From JBEDUK01 sp963781595 (GTDB taxonomy: Bacteria > Actinomycetota > UBA4738): DNA of 64,000 nucleotides. The stretch covers positions 372,001 to 436,000 of the forward strand of contig CAWAGG010000001.1 of NCBI GenBank assembly GCA_963781595.1, given 5' to 3'. Positions 44,029-51,775 of this stretch are shown here, piece after piece (the first letter of the stretch is position 1; each line of letters starts with the position of its first letter). Below the pieces are notes generated by a model that made no database searches, was not told the DNA's origin, and saw nothing but the letters and a program-made list of their open reading frames with translations. Position numbers and translations under genes: made by a program.

Positions 44029-44475
44029 ATGGCGAAGCAACGACGGAGCATGATGGGCGCCTCGCCGGGCGGCGAGCACCGGATCGTGAACCCACCTGAC
44101 CTTTCGCCGCCGTCCGGCTACGCGCACGCGGTGGTCGCCGCGCCCGGCCGGCTGGTGTTCCTGGGAGGGCAGACCGCGCATGCCGCCGACGGCTCGCTCC
44201 CCGGTCCGGGGATCGTCGAGCAGTTCGACGCGTGCTGCGCGAACGTTCTGTCGGCGCTCACCGCGGCCGGTGCGTCGCCCGAGCACATCGTGTGGACGCA
44301 GGTGTTCACGAGCGACGGCGAGGCGTACCTGGCGTCGCTGAAGGAGCTCGGGCAGGCGTGGCGCCGGCACTTCGGGACGTACTACCCCGCGATGGCATGG
44401 TTCGAGGTCAAGAGCCTGTTCGACCCCGCCGGGATCGTCGAGATCATGGCGATCGCGGTGATCCCGGACGCCTGA
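44029..44475 (+). CDS. RidA/YjgF family protein (possible aminomuconate deaminase)
   Basis: This 148-residue protein has the RidA fold signature GRLVFLGGQTAHAADG near residue 38 and ends with VEIMAIAVIPDA. Some family members hydrolyse reactive enamines; others are 2-aminomuconate deaminases of the kynurenine pathway. It is the last gene in a three-gene operon with a glutaryl-CoA-type dehydrogenase and an enoyl-CoA hydratase. Since tryptophan breakdown through 2-aminomuconate leads to glutaryl-CoA, a deaminase role fits the location, but this is inference. Confidence 0.85.
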   Translation: MAKQRRSMMGASPGGEHRIVNPPDLSPPSGYAHAVVAAPGRLVFLGGQTAHAADGSLPGPGIVEQFDACCANVLSALTAAGASPEHIVWTQVFTSDGEAYLASLKELGQAWRRHFGTYYPAMAWFEVKSLFDPAGIVEIMAIAVIPDA

Positions 44476-44580
44476 GGCCGAACACGAGTCACCTGACGAG
44501 CACGTTCGTCGATTCGACGCCCGCACGGCCTTCACGTACCGTGCTCTGAAGGCTCGAGCCGAGGGAAGGGGTGGGGAGTC

Positions 44581-44994
44581 ATGACGCACCACGAGCATCC
44601 GAACGTAACCATGGCGCGAGAGGGCTTCGACGCCATGAGCAGGGGCGATACGGCGTGGATGGACGAGCACATCTCCGATGACGTCGTCTGGCACGTCGGG
44701 GGCAACAGCAAGTGGGCCGGCACGTACGAGGGCCGAGCGGCGGTCCTCGCCTTCTTCGCCCGCCAGATGCAGGCGATGGGCGGCATGCCGGAGGTCGAGA
44801 CCCACGACGTCCTCGGGAACGACGACCATGTGGTCTCGATCGGAACCGCGAAGGCCACCGGTCCCGACGGCTCGCACGCCGAGTGGAAGTGGGTCCAGAT
44901 CTTCCACATCGAGGATGGGAAGACGACCGAGGTCTGGGGCATGGCCGAGAACGACGCCGCGGTCGACCCGTTCCTTGACGCGCTGCCCGGGTAG
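44581..44994 (+). CDS. SnoaL/NTF2-fold protein (ketosteroid-isomerase-like)
   Basis: This 137-residue protein is a single NTF2-like domain: FDAMSRGDTAWMDEHISDDV at the start, WAGTYEGRAAVLAFFARQM in the middle and FHIEDGKTTEVWGMAEND near the end. This is the pattern of SnoaL-like proteins, which may be small enzymes or binding proteins. Start ATG 44581 with GAAGGG upstream. Function unknown. Confidence 0.85.
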   Translation: MTHHEHPNVTMAREGFDAMSRGDTAWMDEHISDDVVWHVGGNSKWAGTYEGRAAVLAFFARQMQAMGGMPEVETHDVLGNDDHVVSIGTAKATGPDGSHAEWKWVQIFHIEDGKTTEVWGMAENDAAVDPFLDALPG

Positions 44995-45001
44995 CCCGGG
45001 C
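44985..45001. terminator. Short GC hairpin between convergent genes
   Basis: GCCCGGG and CCCGGGC form a seven-base stem around the TAG stop codon of the SnoaL-like gene, next to the end of the convergent phosphoesterase gene at 45003. Terminator function is inferred. Confidence 0.4.
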
Positions 45002-45002
45002 G

Positions 45003-46475
45003 TCAGGTCCCGGGGATCGACGCCGGACCCGGCTTCGGGTAGAGCGGTAGCAGCACCGGTTCGCGCGGCGATTGCGTGAAGTCGAACTCGGCCAGCAGAT
45101 CCCCCAGGATCGCGGCGTTCTCGCGGACGTTCGGTCTCGGGTCCGGTCGGCCGTCCGTCTTCGGGTCGATCCGCTGCCCGCCCAGGAACAGGTCCTCCAC
45201 GAGCTTCAGGTACGCGTCGAACGACAGCGTCTGGTGGTCGATGTACCCCTTCCGCGCGTAGGGGCTGATCATGAACGCCGGCACGCGGAGGCCGTAGCCC
45301 CACTCGTCGACCTTCGGCGGCATCACGTGGTCGTAGAACCCGCCCCAGTCGTCCCAGGCCACGAAGATCGCCGTGGACGACCAGTCGGGGCTCCGCATGA
45401 TCGCGTTCACCACGCGCGTCACCCAGGCCTGGCCGTCGCGGAGCGACGCCGAGGGGTGGTCGCTGCGGTCCCAGTCGGGCGTGACCCACGAGAAGGCCGG
45501 GAGGTTCCCCGACCGGGCGTCCGCGAAGAACCGCTTCACGGTCTGGATGTTCCCCAGCTGGTCGTCCTCGTGGACGGTCTGGAAGCCCGGCAGCGGGTTC
45601 CAGAGGTACGGCGTCCCGGGCGCGCCGAGCGACGGCCGGCACAGGGGGTCGGGACTGCCCTCGCAGTCGGCGGGCTCGCCCGGCACGATGTAGTACTTCC
45701 AGTCGACGTGGTGCTTGTGGGCGAGCCACGTGACGTCGGTCCAGGCGTAGGGGGGTATGTCGGGGTAGTCCTTCTTCGGTGAATGGGGGTTCACGATGTC
45801 GGGCCTGCACGTGGTCACGTCCGTCGGGTCGGGGCACTTCGCCGTCCAGGCCGAGACCATCGCGACGTGCGAGGGGATGCTCGAGCCGAAGTTCGGTTCG
45901 AACATGTGGTCCTGGAGAACGTAATCCTGCGCCCAGCTCCAGTAGTTGGGGATCTCGCGGGCGTCGTGCCAGCCCATCACGTCGGGGCGGTCGACGGCGG
46001 TGGCGCACTGGCGCTCGTGCTTGACCTTGCTGTCCGGGAAGCACCCCAGCCGGTACATCAGGTTCGACACGTAGCCGTTCATCGCGCCGTCCGCGACGTC
46101 CGCCCTGGCCGACCAGACATCGTGGCCGCCGCCGAGGTTCATCAGGCTCGGGTCGTGGTACGGCTTCACGCAGACGCCGGTGACCGGGTTCGGCGAACAG
46201 ACGGTCGGCACGCCGTCCTGCATCGGGATGCCGTCGGCGCCCGGGAACGTCCCGAAGTAGTGATCGAACGAACGGTTCTCCTGCATGATCACGACGACGT
46301 GCTTGATCTTCTGGCGGGCGATCGACAGGATGTCGGCCTTCGGGGTGCCGTGGATCGCGGCCTTCGCGGGGTCGGAGCCGTTGTCCGAGCCGCCGGTGCA
46401 GGCGCCGGCCAGGAGCGCGAGGGCGCAGAGGACGGTCGCCGCGCTGCGGGCGGGGCGTCGGCGAAGCTGGGTCAC
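45003..46475 (-). CDS. Phospholipase C / acid phosphatase-like phosphoesterase lipoprotein
   Basis: This 490-residue exported protein has a signal peptide and a probable lipobox ending at Cys26 (ALLAGACTGGS). It has the family start motif HVVVIMQENRSFDHYFGTFPG (about residues 60-80), with the Asn and Ser-Phe-Asp-His typical of bacterial non-haemolytic phospholipase C/AcpA enzymes. Later blocks are SWVTPDWDRSDHPSASLRDG and VAWDDWGGFYDHV, which supply metal-binding Asp and His residues. It probably removes phosphate from lipids or esters outside the cell. Its GTG start overlaps the stop of the acyl-CoA dehydrogenase gene (GTGA). Confidence 0.88.
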   Translation of the reverse strand: MTQLRRRPARSAATVLCALALLAGACTGGSDNGSDPAKAAIHGTPKADILSIARQKIKHVVVIMQENRSFDHYFGTFPGADGIPMQDGVPTVCSPNPVTGVCVKPYHDPSLMNLGGGHDVWSARADVADGAMNGYVSNLMYRLGCFPDSKVKHERQCATAVDRPDVMGWHDAREIPNYWSWAQDYVLQDHMFEPNFGSSIPSHVAMVSAWTAKCPDPTDVTTCRPDIVNPHSPKKDYPDIPPYAWTDVTWLAHKHHVDWKYYIVPGEPADCEGSPDPLCRPSLGAPGTPYLWNPLPGFQTVHEDDQLGNIQTVKRFFADARSGNLPAFSWVTPDWDRSDHPSASLRDGQAWVTRVVNAIMRSPDWSSTAIFVAWDDWGGFYDHVMPPKVDEWGYGLRVPAFMISPYARKGYIDHQTLSFDAYLKLVEDLFLGGQRIDPKTDGRPDPRPNVRENAAILGDLLAEFDFTQSPREPVLLPLYPKPGPASIPGT

Positions 46476-47656
46476 GGAGCCTTACGGTACAGGTCGCGGG
46501 CAACGACCTCGCGCTGGATCTCCGTGGTGCCCTCGTAGATCCGCGGCGCGCGTACCTCCCGGTAGAGGCGTTCGAGCAGGTGGCCGCGCTGGAGCCCGTA
46601 CGCGCCGTGGATCTGGACCGCCGTGTCGACGACGTACTGCGCGGTCTCCGTCGCGAACAGCTTCGCCATCGCGGACGCGCGCGTGACGCCGGGGTCCTTC
46701 GCATCGGCGTCGTAGCGGGCGGCGGCCGCGTAGACGAGGAGGCGGGCGGCCTCGGTTCGCGTCGCCATCTCGCCGAGGGCCTGGGAGACGGCCTGGTGCT
46801 CGCGGAGCGGCCGGTCGAACGAACGTCGCGAGCCGGCGTGGGCGACCGCGGCGTCCAGGGCCGCCTGTGCCATCCCGACGGCGAATGCCCCCACGCTGGG
46901 GCGGAACAGGTCGAGCGTTCGCATCGCGACCTTGAACCCGGCGTCGACCTTCCCCAGGACGTGGCCGCTCGGCACGTGGACGCCGTCCAGCGTGAGGCGC
47001 CCGATCGGGTGGGGCGAGAGCAGGTCGAGCGGTTCGCCGGAGAGCCGCGCCGCGTCGCCGGGCACGACGAACGCCGTGACGCCCTTCGACCCTGCGCCGA
47101 GCGTGGTGCGCGCGAACAGCACGTACACGTCCGCGTCGGGGGCGTTCGAGATCCAGGTCTTCTCGCCGGTCAGGCGGTACCCGGAGCCGGCCGCCTCTGC
47201 TCTGGTCTCGATCGCCGCGGCGTCGGTGCCGTGCTCGGGTTCGGTCAGGGCGAACGCCGCGACGGCCTCTCCGGCGGCGATCTTCGGGACCCACTTGCGC
47301 GCGAGGTCCCTTCGCGCCGACTGGAGGATCGGGTAGCCGCCCAGGCCCTGCATCGCGAGGGCGGTTTCGGCCTCGACCGAGCCCTGCGCGAGCGCCTCGC
47401 GGTAGAGGCACAGGTCGAACGCCGACACGTCGCGGAGGGCGGAGCCGCCGAACCGCTCGGGGAACAGTCCGGGCAGCAGGCCGTGTTCGGCGAGGGCCTT
47501 CAGCAGCTCGCGGTCGACGCGCCCGGGGACGCCGCGTTCCGCGATCGGCGCAAGGACGTCGGCGCCGAGCCGGCGCGTGTCCTCCAGCAGGCGGCGCTGT
47601 CGATCGGTGAGCGCGAACGCCTTGCCGTGATAGCCGTTGGGCGACGGGGTATCCAC
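46472..47656 (-). CDS. Acyl-CoA dehydrogenase
   Basis: This protein of about 394 residues is full length for the family. It has FALTEPEHGTDAAAIETRA and EKTWISNAPDADVYVLFA (flavin-binding region) and the C-terminal block HGAYGLQRGHLLERLYREVR followed by APRIYEGTTEIQREVVARD, with the usual catalytic glutamate. It oxidises an acyl-CoA to the enoyl-CoA; chain length is unknown. The GTG at 47656 is the start chosen. Translation is coupled to the downstream phosphoesterase by a four-base overlap, an odd partner for a beta-oxidation enzyme. Confidence 0.9.
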   Translation of the reverse strand: MDTPSPNGYHGKAFALTDRQRRLLEDTRRLGADVLAPIAERGVPGRVDRELLKALAEHGLLPGLFPERFGGSALRDVSAFDLCLYREALAQGSVEAETALAMQGLGGYPILQSARRDLARKWVPKIAAGEAVAAFALTEPEHGTDAAAIETRAEAAGSGYRLTGEKTWISNAPDADVYVLFARTTLGAGSKGVTAFVVPGDAARLSGEPLDLLSPHPIGRLTLDGVHVPSGHVLGKVDAGFKVAMRTLDLFRPSVGAFAVGMAQAALDAAVAHAGSRRSFDRPLREHQAVSQALGEMATRTEAARLLVYAAAARYDADAKDPGVTRASAMAKLFATETAQYVVDTAVQIHGAYGLQRGHLLERLYREVRAPRIYEGTTEIQREVVARDLYRKAP

Positions 47657-47724
47657 CTGGGGTAGCGTACGCGACGCCGCCGCGCGCACGATCGTGGCGC
47701 GAGGGACGGCGAGAGACGGAGGGG

Positions 47725-48603
47725 ATGACCGTGCAGTCACCGTTGCAGCAGGTCGCCGAACGGTTCGAAGCGATGGAGGAGCTGGACCCGGTCGCGGAGC
47801 AGCTCACGACGTGGTTCGACGTTGCCGTGAAGCCGGGTCCGCTGAAGGACTTCCTGTCGGGCACGTGGTTCGGCCATGCGCTGCACCCGCCGCTGACGGC
47901 GGCGACCGTCGGATCGTTGTTCAGCGCGGTCTTCCTGGACACGTTCGGCGGCGAGCGGTCGCGGAAGGCGGCGGACCGGCTGATCATCTTCGGGCTGCTG
48001 TGCGCGGTGCCGACGATCGCGTCGGGGTGGAACGAACTGGCGGACACGGACGGGAAGCCGAAGCGGCTTGCGACCGCGCACGCGCTGGGCAACGTCGGCG
48101 TCGTTGGGCTCTTCAAGCTGTCGTGGCTGTCGCGGAAGGCCGGCTTCCGCGGGCTGGGGCGGCTGCTCGCGCTCGGCGGCGCCGGGCTGGTGGCCGGGAC
48201 GGCGGGGATCGGCGGGCACCTGTCGTTCATCCGCGGCGTCGGCGTGAACCAGACCGCGTTCGAGAAGCCGCGGAACCGCTGGACCGCGGTGCTGGCGGAC
48301 GAGGAGCTGCCGGAGGCGAAGCTCACCCGCGCGTCGGCCGACGGGATCGAGGTCGTTCTCTACCGCCGCGAGGGCGTGGTCTACGCCTTGTCGAACCGGT
48401 GCTCGCATCGCGGGGGGCCGCTGTTCCGCGGGAAGGTCGACGACAGCGGTGGGTGCCTGACAGTGACGTGCCCGTGGCACAAGAGCCGGTTCTGTATGGA
48501 GGACGGTTCGATCGAGCAGGGTCCGGCGACGGCGCCGCAGCCGGCCTGGGAAGCGCGGATCAACGAGGGCAAGGTCGAGGTGCGACCCCGGGCGGGCGGC
48601 TGA
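47725..48603 (+). CDS. DUF2231 membrane domain fused to a Rieske [2Fe-2S] domain
   Basis: This 292-residue protein has a DUF2231-type membrane part at about residues 45-175 (HALHPPLTAATVGSLFSAVF, with four hydrophobic helices) and then a Rieske domain. Its ligands are complete: Cys226 and His228 in CSHRGGPL, Cys249 and His252 in CPWHKSRF. The Rieske part is of the soluble, dioxygenase-ferredoxin type, held at the membrane by the first domain. It probably transfers electrons. ATG 47725 has GGAGGGG before it. A degraded copy of a related Rieske start lies at 49911-50016. Confidence 0.88.
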   Translation: MTVQSPLQQVAERFEAMEELDPVAEQLTTWFDVAVKPGPLKDFLSGTWFGHALHPPLTAATVGSLFSAVFLDTFGGERSRKAADRLIIFGLLCAVPTIASGWNELADTDGKPKRLATAHALGNVGVVGLFKLSWLSRKAGFRGLGRLLALGGAGLVAGTAGIGGHLSFIRGVGVNQTAFEKPRNRWTAVLADEELPEAKLTRASADGIEVVLYRREGVVYALSNRCSHRGGPLFRGKVDDSGGCLTVTCPWHKSRFCMEDGSIEQGPATAPQPAWEARINEGKVEVRPRAGG

Positions 48604-48654
48604 TCCGGCCCGCCTGACACCGTGAGGCGTCGTCCTCCGGGATAGACTCCGGCC

Positions 48655-49539
48655 GTGACGGCACCTGGGAACGACGCCGAGCTCGTGTTGCCGGACGGAC
48701 GGGTCGTCGAGTACTGGGAGGGCGGCGACCCGGCCGGGCGCCCGATGCTCATGCACCCGGGCACCCCCGCGACCCGGTGGCTGGGACGATGGGGTCACCA
48801 GGCGGCGGTAACCGCGGGCGTGAGGTTGGTTGCCGTGAGCCGGCCCGGCTACGGCGGCTCGACGACGACCACCGAAGCTCCGAGCCTGCTGGCATGGGGG
48901 AGGGACACGGCCACGGTCGCCTCTCACCTCGGCATGGAGGAGTACGCGGTCGTCGGGATCTCGGGTGGCGGGCCCTTCGCGGTGGCCACGGCGCTCGCCG
49001 ACCCGGGCGCGGTGCGGGCCTTGGGGATCGTGGGCGGTGTCGGGCCGTGGCGCCTCCTCGATGACCCGTCCACGCTCCCAGAGCAGCGCGCGTGCCTGGC
49101 GCTCCTCGACGCGGGCGACCTCGCCGGAGCCAGGGCGTGCCTGCATGTGCGCATGGAGAGGCTGACGAGTGGCCTCGCGGAGCTCGACGACGACGCGCGG
49201 GTCGATTGGGTCCTGGAGGGCGAGGACAGCCCGTTGGTCCACGATGCGGGGTACCGGGCGATCTGGGCGGACACCTTGCGCGTGGTCCTCGACCATCTCG
49301 ACGGATGGGTGTTCGACTCGCTCGCGTGGGGAGCGACCTGGGACATCGACCCAACTGAGGTGTCGGCTCCGACCTTGCTGTGGTACGGCGCGGTTGAAGA
49401 GGACCTCCCGACCGGTCATTGGTACGCGGATCGGATCGCGGGTGCCGAGCTGGTGATCGTTCCCGGCGAGGGGCACCTCGATGTCTGCGACAGCCACTGG
49501 CCCGAGGTCCTCGGGGGTCTCCTGCGCATCTGGACGTGA
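48655..49539 (+). CDS. Alpha/beta hydrolase
   Basis: This 294-residue protein has an alpha/beta hydrolase fold: HPGTPATRW near residue 42, the nucleophile elbow VVGISGGGPFAVA (Ser near residue 102) and the histidine in VPGEGHLDVC near the end, with an Asp likely around WYGAVEED. Serine esterase or lipase activity is likely; substrate unknown. Start GTG 48655. The left copy of the 346-bp repeat begins 24 bases after its stop. Confidence 0.88.
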   Translation: MTAPGNDAELVLPDGRVVEYWEGGDPAGRPMLMHPGTPATRWLGRWGHQAAVTAGVRLVAVSRPGYGGSTTTTEAPSLLAWGRDTATVASHLGMEEYAVVGISGGGPFAVATALADPGAVRALGIVGGVGPWRLLDDPSTLPEQRACLALLDAGDLAGARACLHVRMERLTSGLAELDDDARVDWVLEGEDSPLVHDAGYRAIWADTLRVVLDHLDGWVFDSLAWGATWDIDPTEVSAPTLLWYGAVEEDLPTGHWYADRIAGAELVIVPGEGHLDVCDSHWPEVLGGLLRIWT

Positions 49540-49563
49540 TCGGCCGGATCCATCGGCCGCGAG

Positions 49564-49909
49564 CTCAGTCCGAACCCGCGTCCCACCACCTGCGGACCCC
49601 GTGGTCCTCGGCGATCGCGTTCGCGGCGTTGTACCCGCACGCGCCGCCGATCGACCCGCCGGGATGCGTCGACGCACCGCACAGGTACACGTTCTGGAAC
49701 CCGGTCCGGTACGGCTTGTACTCGTTGAACGGCCGGAACACGCCCAGCTGGTCCTGCGACATCTCGCCGTGGTTCCAGTCCCCGTGGCGCATCGACGGCA
49801 TCACGCGTTCGATGTCGATCGGCGAGGAGAGGTAGCGCCCCACGACGTTCGACGCCTCCAGGCCGCTGTCCAGGTACGGGCGCCAGCGGTCCAGCTGGAC
49901 CTCGGCGTA
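49564..49909. repeat. Left copy of a 346-bp perfect direct repeat (3' end of a FAD oxidoreductase gene)
   Basis: These 346 bases are identical, as far as I can read, to 52919-53264, which forms the last 115 codons and the stop of the intact FAD oxidoreductase gene. The orientation is the same. The copy here has only that 3' part, including the stop codon and the motif GGACGYNAANAIAEDHG, and is therefore a gene fragment. Identity ends sharply at 49909/49910. Such identity in a window where genes are otherwise single-copy shows a recent duplication. Confidence 0.9.
49565..49909 (-). pseudogene. 3' fragment of FAD-dependent oxidoreductase gene
   Basis: The fragment encodes SYAEVQLDRWRPYLDSGLEA and on to the C-terminus VRRWWDAGSD, identical to the end of the enzyme encoded at 52920-54536. 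There is no N-terminal FAD-binding domain. A start codon upstream in the foreign flanking sequence exists but would give a useless 120-residue product. It is the displaced or duplicated end of the gene. Confidence 0.85.
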
Positions 49910-49910
49910 G

Positions 49911-50016
49911 GACGAACTGCCGGAGGCGAGGCTCACCCGCGCCTCGCTGGACGGGATGGAAGTCGTGCTCTACCGCGCGTAGGCGTGATCTAAGCGCTGT
50001 CGAACTCGTGCTCGCT
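49911..50016 (+). pseudogene. Decayed fragment of a Rieske-domain gene
   Basis: About 106 bases resemble 48298-48407 of the Rieske/DUF2231 gene. The reading DELPEARLTRASLDGMEVVL matches EELPEAKLTRASADGIEVVL there, but it is followed by a stop, and the CSHRGG cluster region is scrambled. Differences scattered along the stretch show that this is a diverged relative rather than a fresh copy. It directly joins the left repeat. Confidence 0.7.
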
Positions 50017-50248
50017 AACAACCGGCGGCCGCCCAGCTCGTCGAAAGCTCGTTCGGGATGTTGAACATGCTCGATCGAGACAGCACCGTGGCCGAGTTGT
50101 GCTGTAGGCCCATCGACCCATACCCCGCGCCATCGAGCGGTGGTACAAGTGCCTTTGTAGCGAGAAGTGCGATATAGCCCCATTCGCGAGGAAGGGGACG
50201 GTTCAACGGCAAGATCTTGGACCTCCGGCCTTGAAGAAGGGACTGGAC

Positions 50249-51535
50249 ATGTCCGTCCATCGCCAATCCGTTCGCGGCCTTCCGCTACTAATAGTAGCCG
50301 TCCTGCTCGTCGGACTCATGGCGCAAGGAATCATGACTGGAGGGCCTGCGCGGGCGGACACATGCCCTGGTTATACGCCGAGCGTTCACTATGAAGCCTG
50401 GCTGCATGATGTCGAGAAGATCGACAACAACGGCTCAGCGACCAGCATCATCGGCGGTGACGTGAGCACTGCGCAGTCGTTCTCGCTGACCCCCGGCTAC
50501 ATCATTAGGGCGGACCTCTACGTCTGTTGGGACGGCACGGATGTCGACGAGAATCCCGTGAATACCTTCGGAGTAATCTTCAACTTCCACGACACTGCCG
50601 ACCCCAAGGGCACACCGCGAGCACAGCCTGACTGGAACTCGCACGATCAAGCTGAACTGACGGCGAACGTCAGGACTCTGGTCGGTCGCTTCTTCCAGGT
50701 GATGCCTCCAGAGCCGAGTGGCAAGCACCTAGAGTTGTTGCCGAAGATCAAGGCGAACGACGCCGACGGCGGCAACGCCGGGCCACTCCTGAGTGTGACG
50801 AACGACAACAACAATCCGATCGGCACATACTCGGGGTCGTCGGCCTCAGATGCCACTTGCATCTCCTCGCCCCTCCTTATCAAGGATGCCATCATCGACG
50901 ATGTCGAAGACAACCAGATCCACAAGAACGTCGACACGTTGCACTACAACTCGAGCTCGCACAAGATCGTAGTCACGCTTCCGACTGATAGTCGGCTGCG
51001 GCAGCCGCTCGTCGGTGAGCCGATTACGATCGAAGGCGCCGACCCGTCCTCGTTCGACGGTACGTGGAGCGTCTCCGACGTGACTAGCGCGACCAGTTAC
51101 AAGCTCTCGACTGGGGGCATAAGCCCAACCCCGTCTGATAGCTCCGACGGAACGGTGATGCGCTTCTATACGTCGGGAGATTTCATCCCGGAAGGGACGA
51201 TCCTGACCGGATACGTCGAGATCTGCGCTCCGGACTCGGGAACGAACACGTACATCGGTTCGGCCAAGTTCGTCCCAAGCACTCCGGCGGACATGGTTGC
51301 CTGGGACAACGAAGGAATCGCTGTGTCGCTCGCGCAGTATGGGACGGCCACGTACACCTGGTATCAGACCCTGCCCTGCGAGGCTCCGTCCCTTACTGGC
51401 AAGCACCTCGACATCGTGCCGAGGCTACTCACAAGCAGCGGATATGGCACGAATCCCGAGAGCAACAACAGAGCGCAGGGGCCGGCCTTCACGGTGAACC
51501 TCACGACGACGAACGCGAGGAACGACTGCGCGTAG
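50249..51535 (+). CDS. Exported hypothetical protein, AT-richer than its neighbours
   Basis: This 428-residue protein has a signal peptide (LLIVAVLLVGLMAQGIMTGG, cleavage near ARADTCPG). Two similar segments, SGKHLELLPKI and TGKHLDIVPRLL, suggest an internal duplication (about residues 150 and 385). Between them is a stretch EPITIEGADPSSFDGTWSVS, a motif type seen in phage tail and structural proteins. Codons such as AAC/AAT, ATA and AGC are more frequent than in surrounding genes, which suggests horizontal origin. ATG 50249 has GAAGGGA upstream. I recognise no family; a surface protein is likely. Confidence 0.65.
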   Translation: MSVHRQSVRGLPLLIVAVLLVGLMAQGIMTGGPARADTCPGYTPSVHYEAWLHDVEKIDNNGSATSIIGGDVSTAQSFSLTPGYIIRADLYVCWDGTDVDENPVNTFGVIFNFHDTADPKGTPRAQPDWNSHDQAELTANVRTLVGRFFQVMPPEPSGKHLELLPKIKANDADGGNAGPLLSVTNDNNNPIGTYSGSSASDATCISSPLLIKDAIIDDVEDNQIHKNVDTLHYNSSSHKIVVTLPTDSRLRQPLVGEPITIEGADPSSFDGTWSVSDVTSATSYKLSTGGISPTPSDSSDGTVMRFYTSGDFIPEGTILTGYVEICAPDSGTNTYIGSAKFVPSTPADMVAWDNEGIAVSLAQYGTATYTWYQTLPCEAPSLTGKHLDIVPRLLTSSGYGTNPESNNRAQGPAFTVNLTTTNARNDCA

Positions 51536-51574
51536 CGCGGTCGTGGACGACAAAGGGTGGGCGTGTTTTACCGT

Positions 51575-51594
51575 GCGAGCCCGTTAAGGCTCGC
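51575..51594 (+). terminator. Hairpin after the exported protein gene
   Basis: GCGAGCC and GGCTCGC form a seven-base stem around CGTTAA, 40 bases after the stop at 51535. There is a TTTT before rather than after the stem, so a factor-independent terminator is not certain. Confidence 0.45.
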
Positions 51595-51775
51595 CTGCCC
51601 GCTGCTGTGTGGCGCGTTGAAGGCGGACTGGTGGGCGGGCGCGAGCCGATGGGAATCGACCAGCTAGAGGTCGTGCGTGGCGCGAATCGGATCGGACCGT
51701 CGTCCGCTGATGTGGTCTCCAGATACGTTGGTCGCTACGCTGCGCTGTGTGCGCAACGGACGCGGGACTGGTCGC

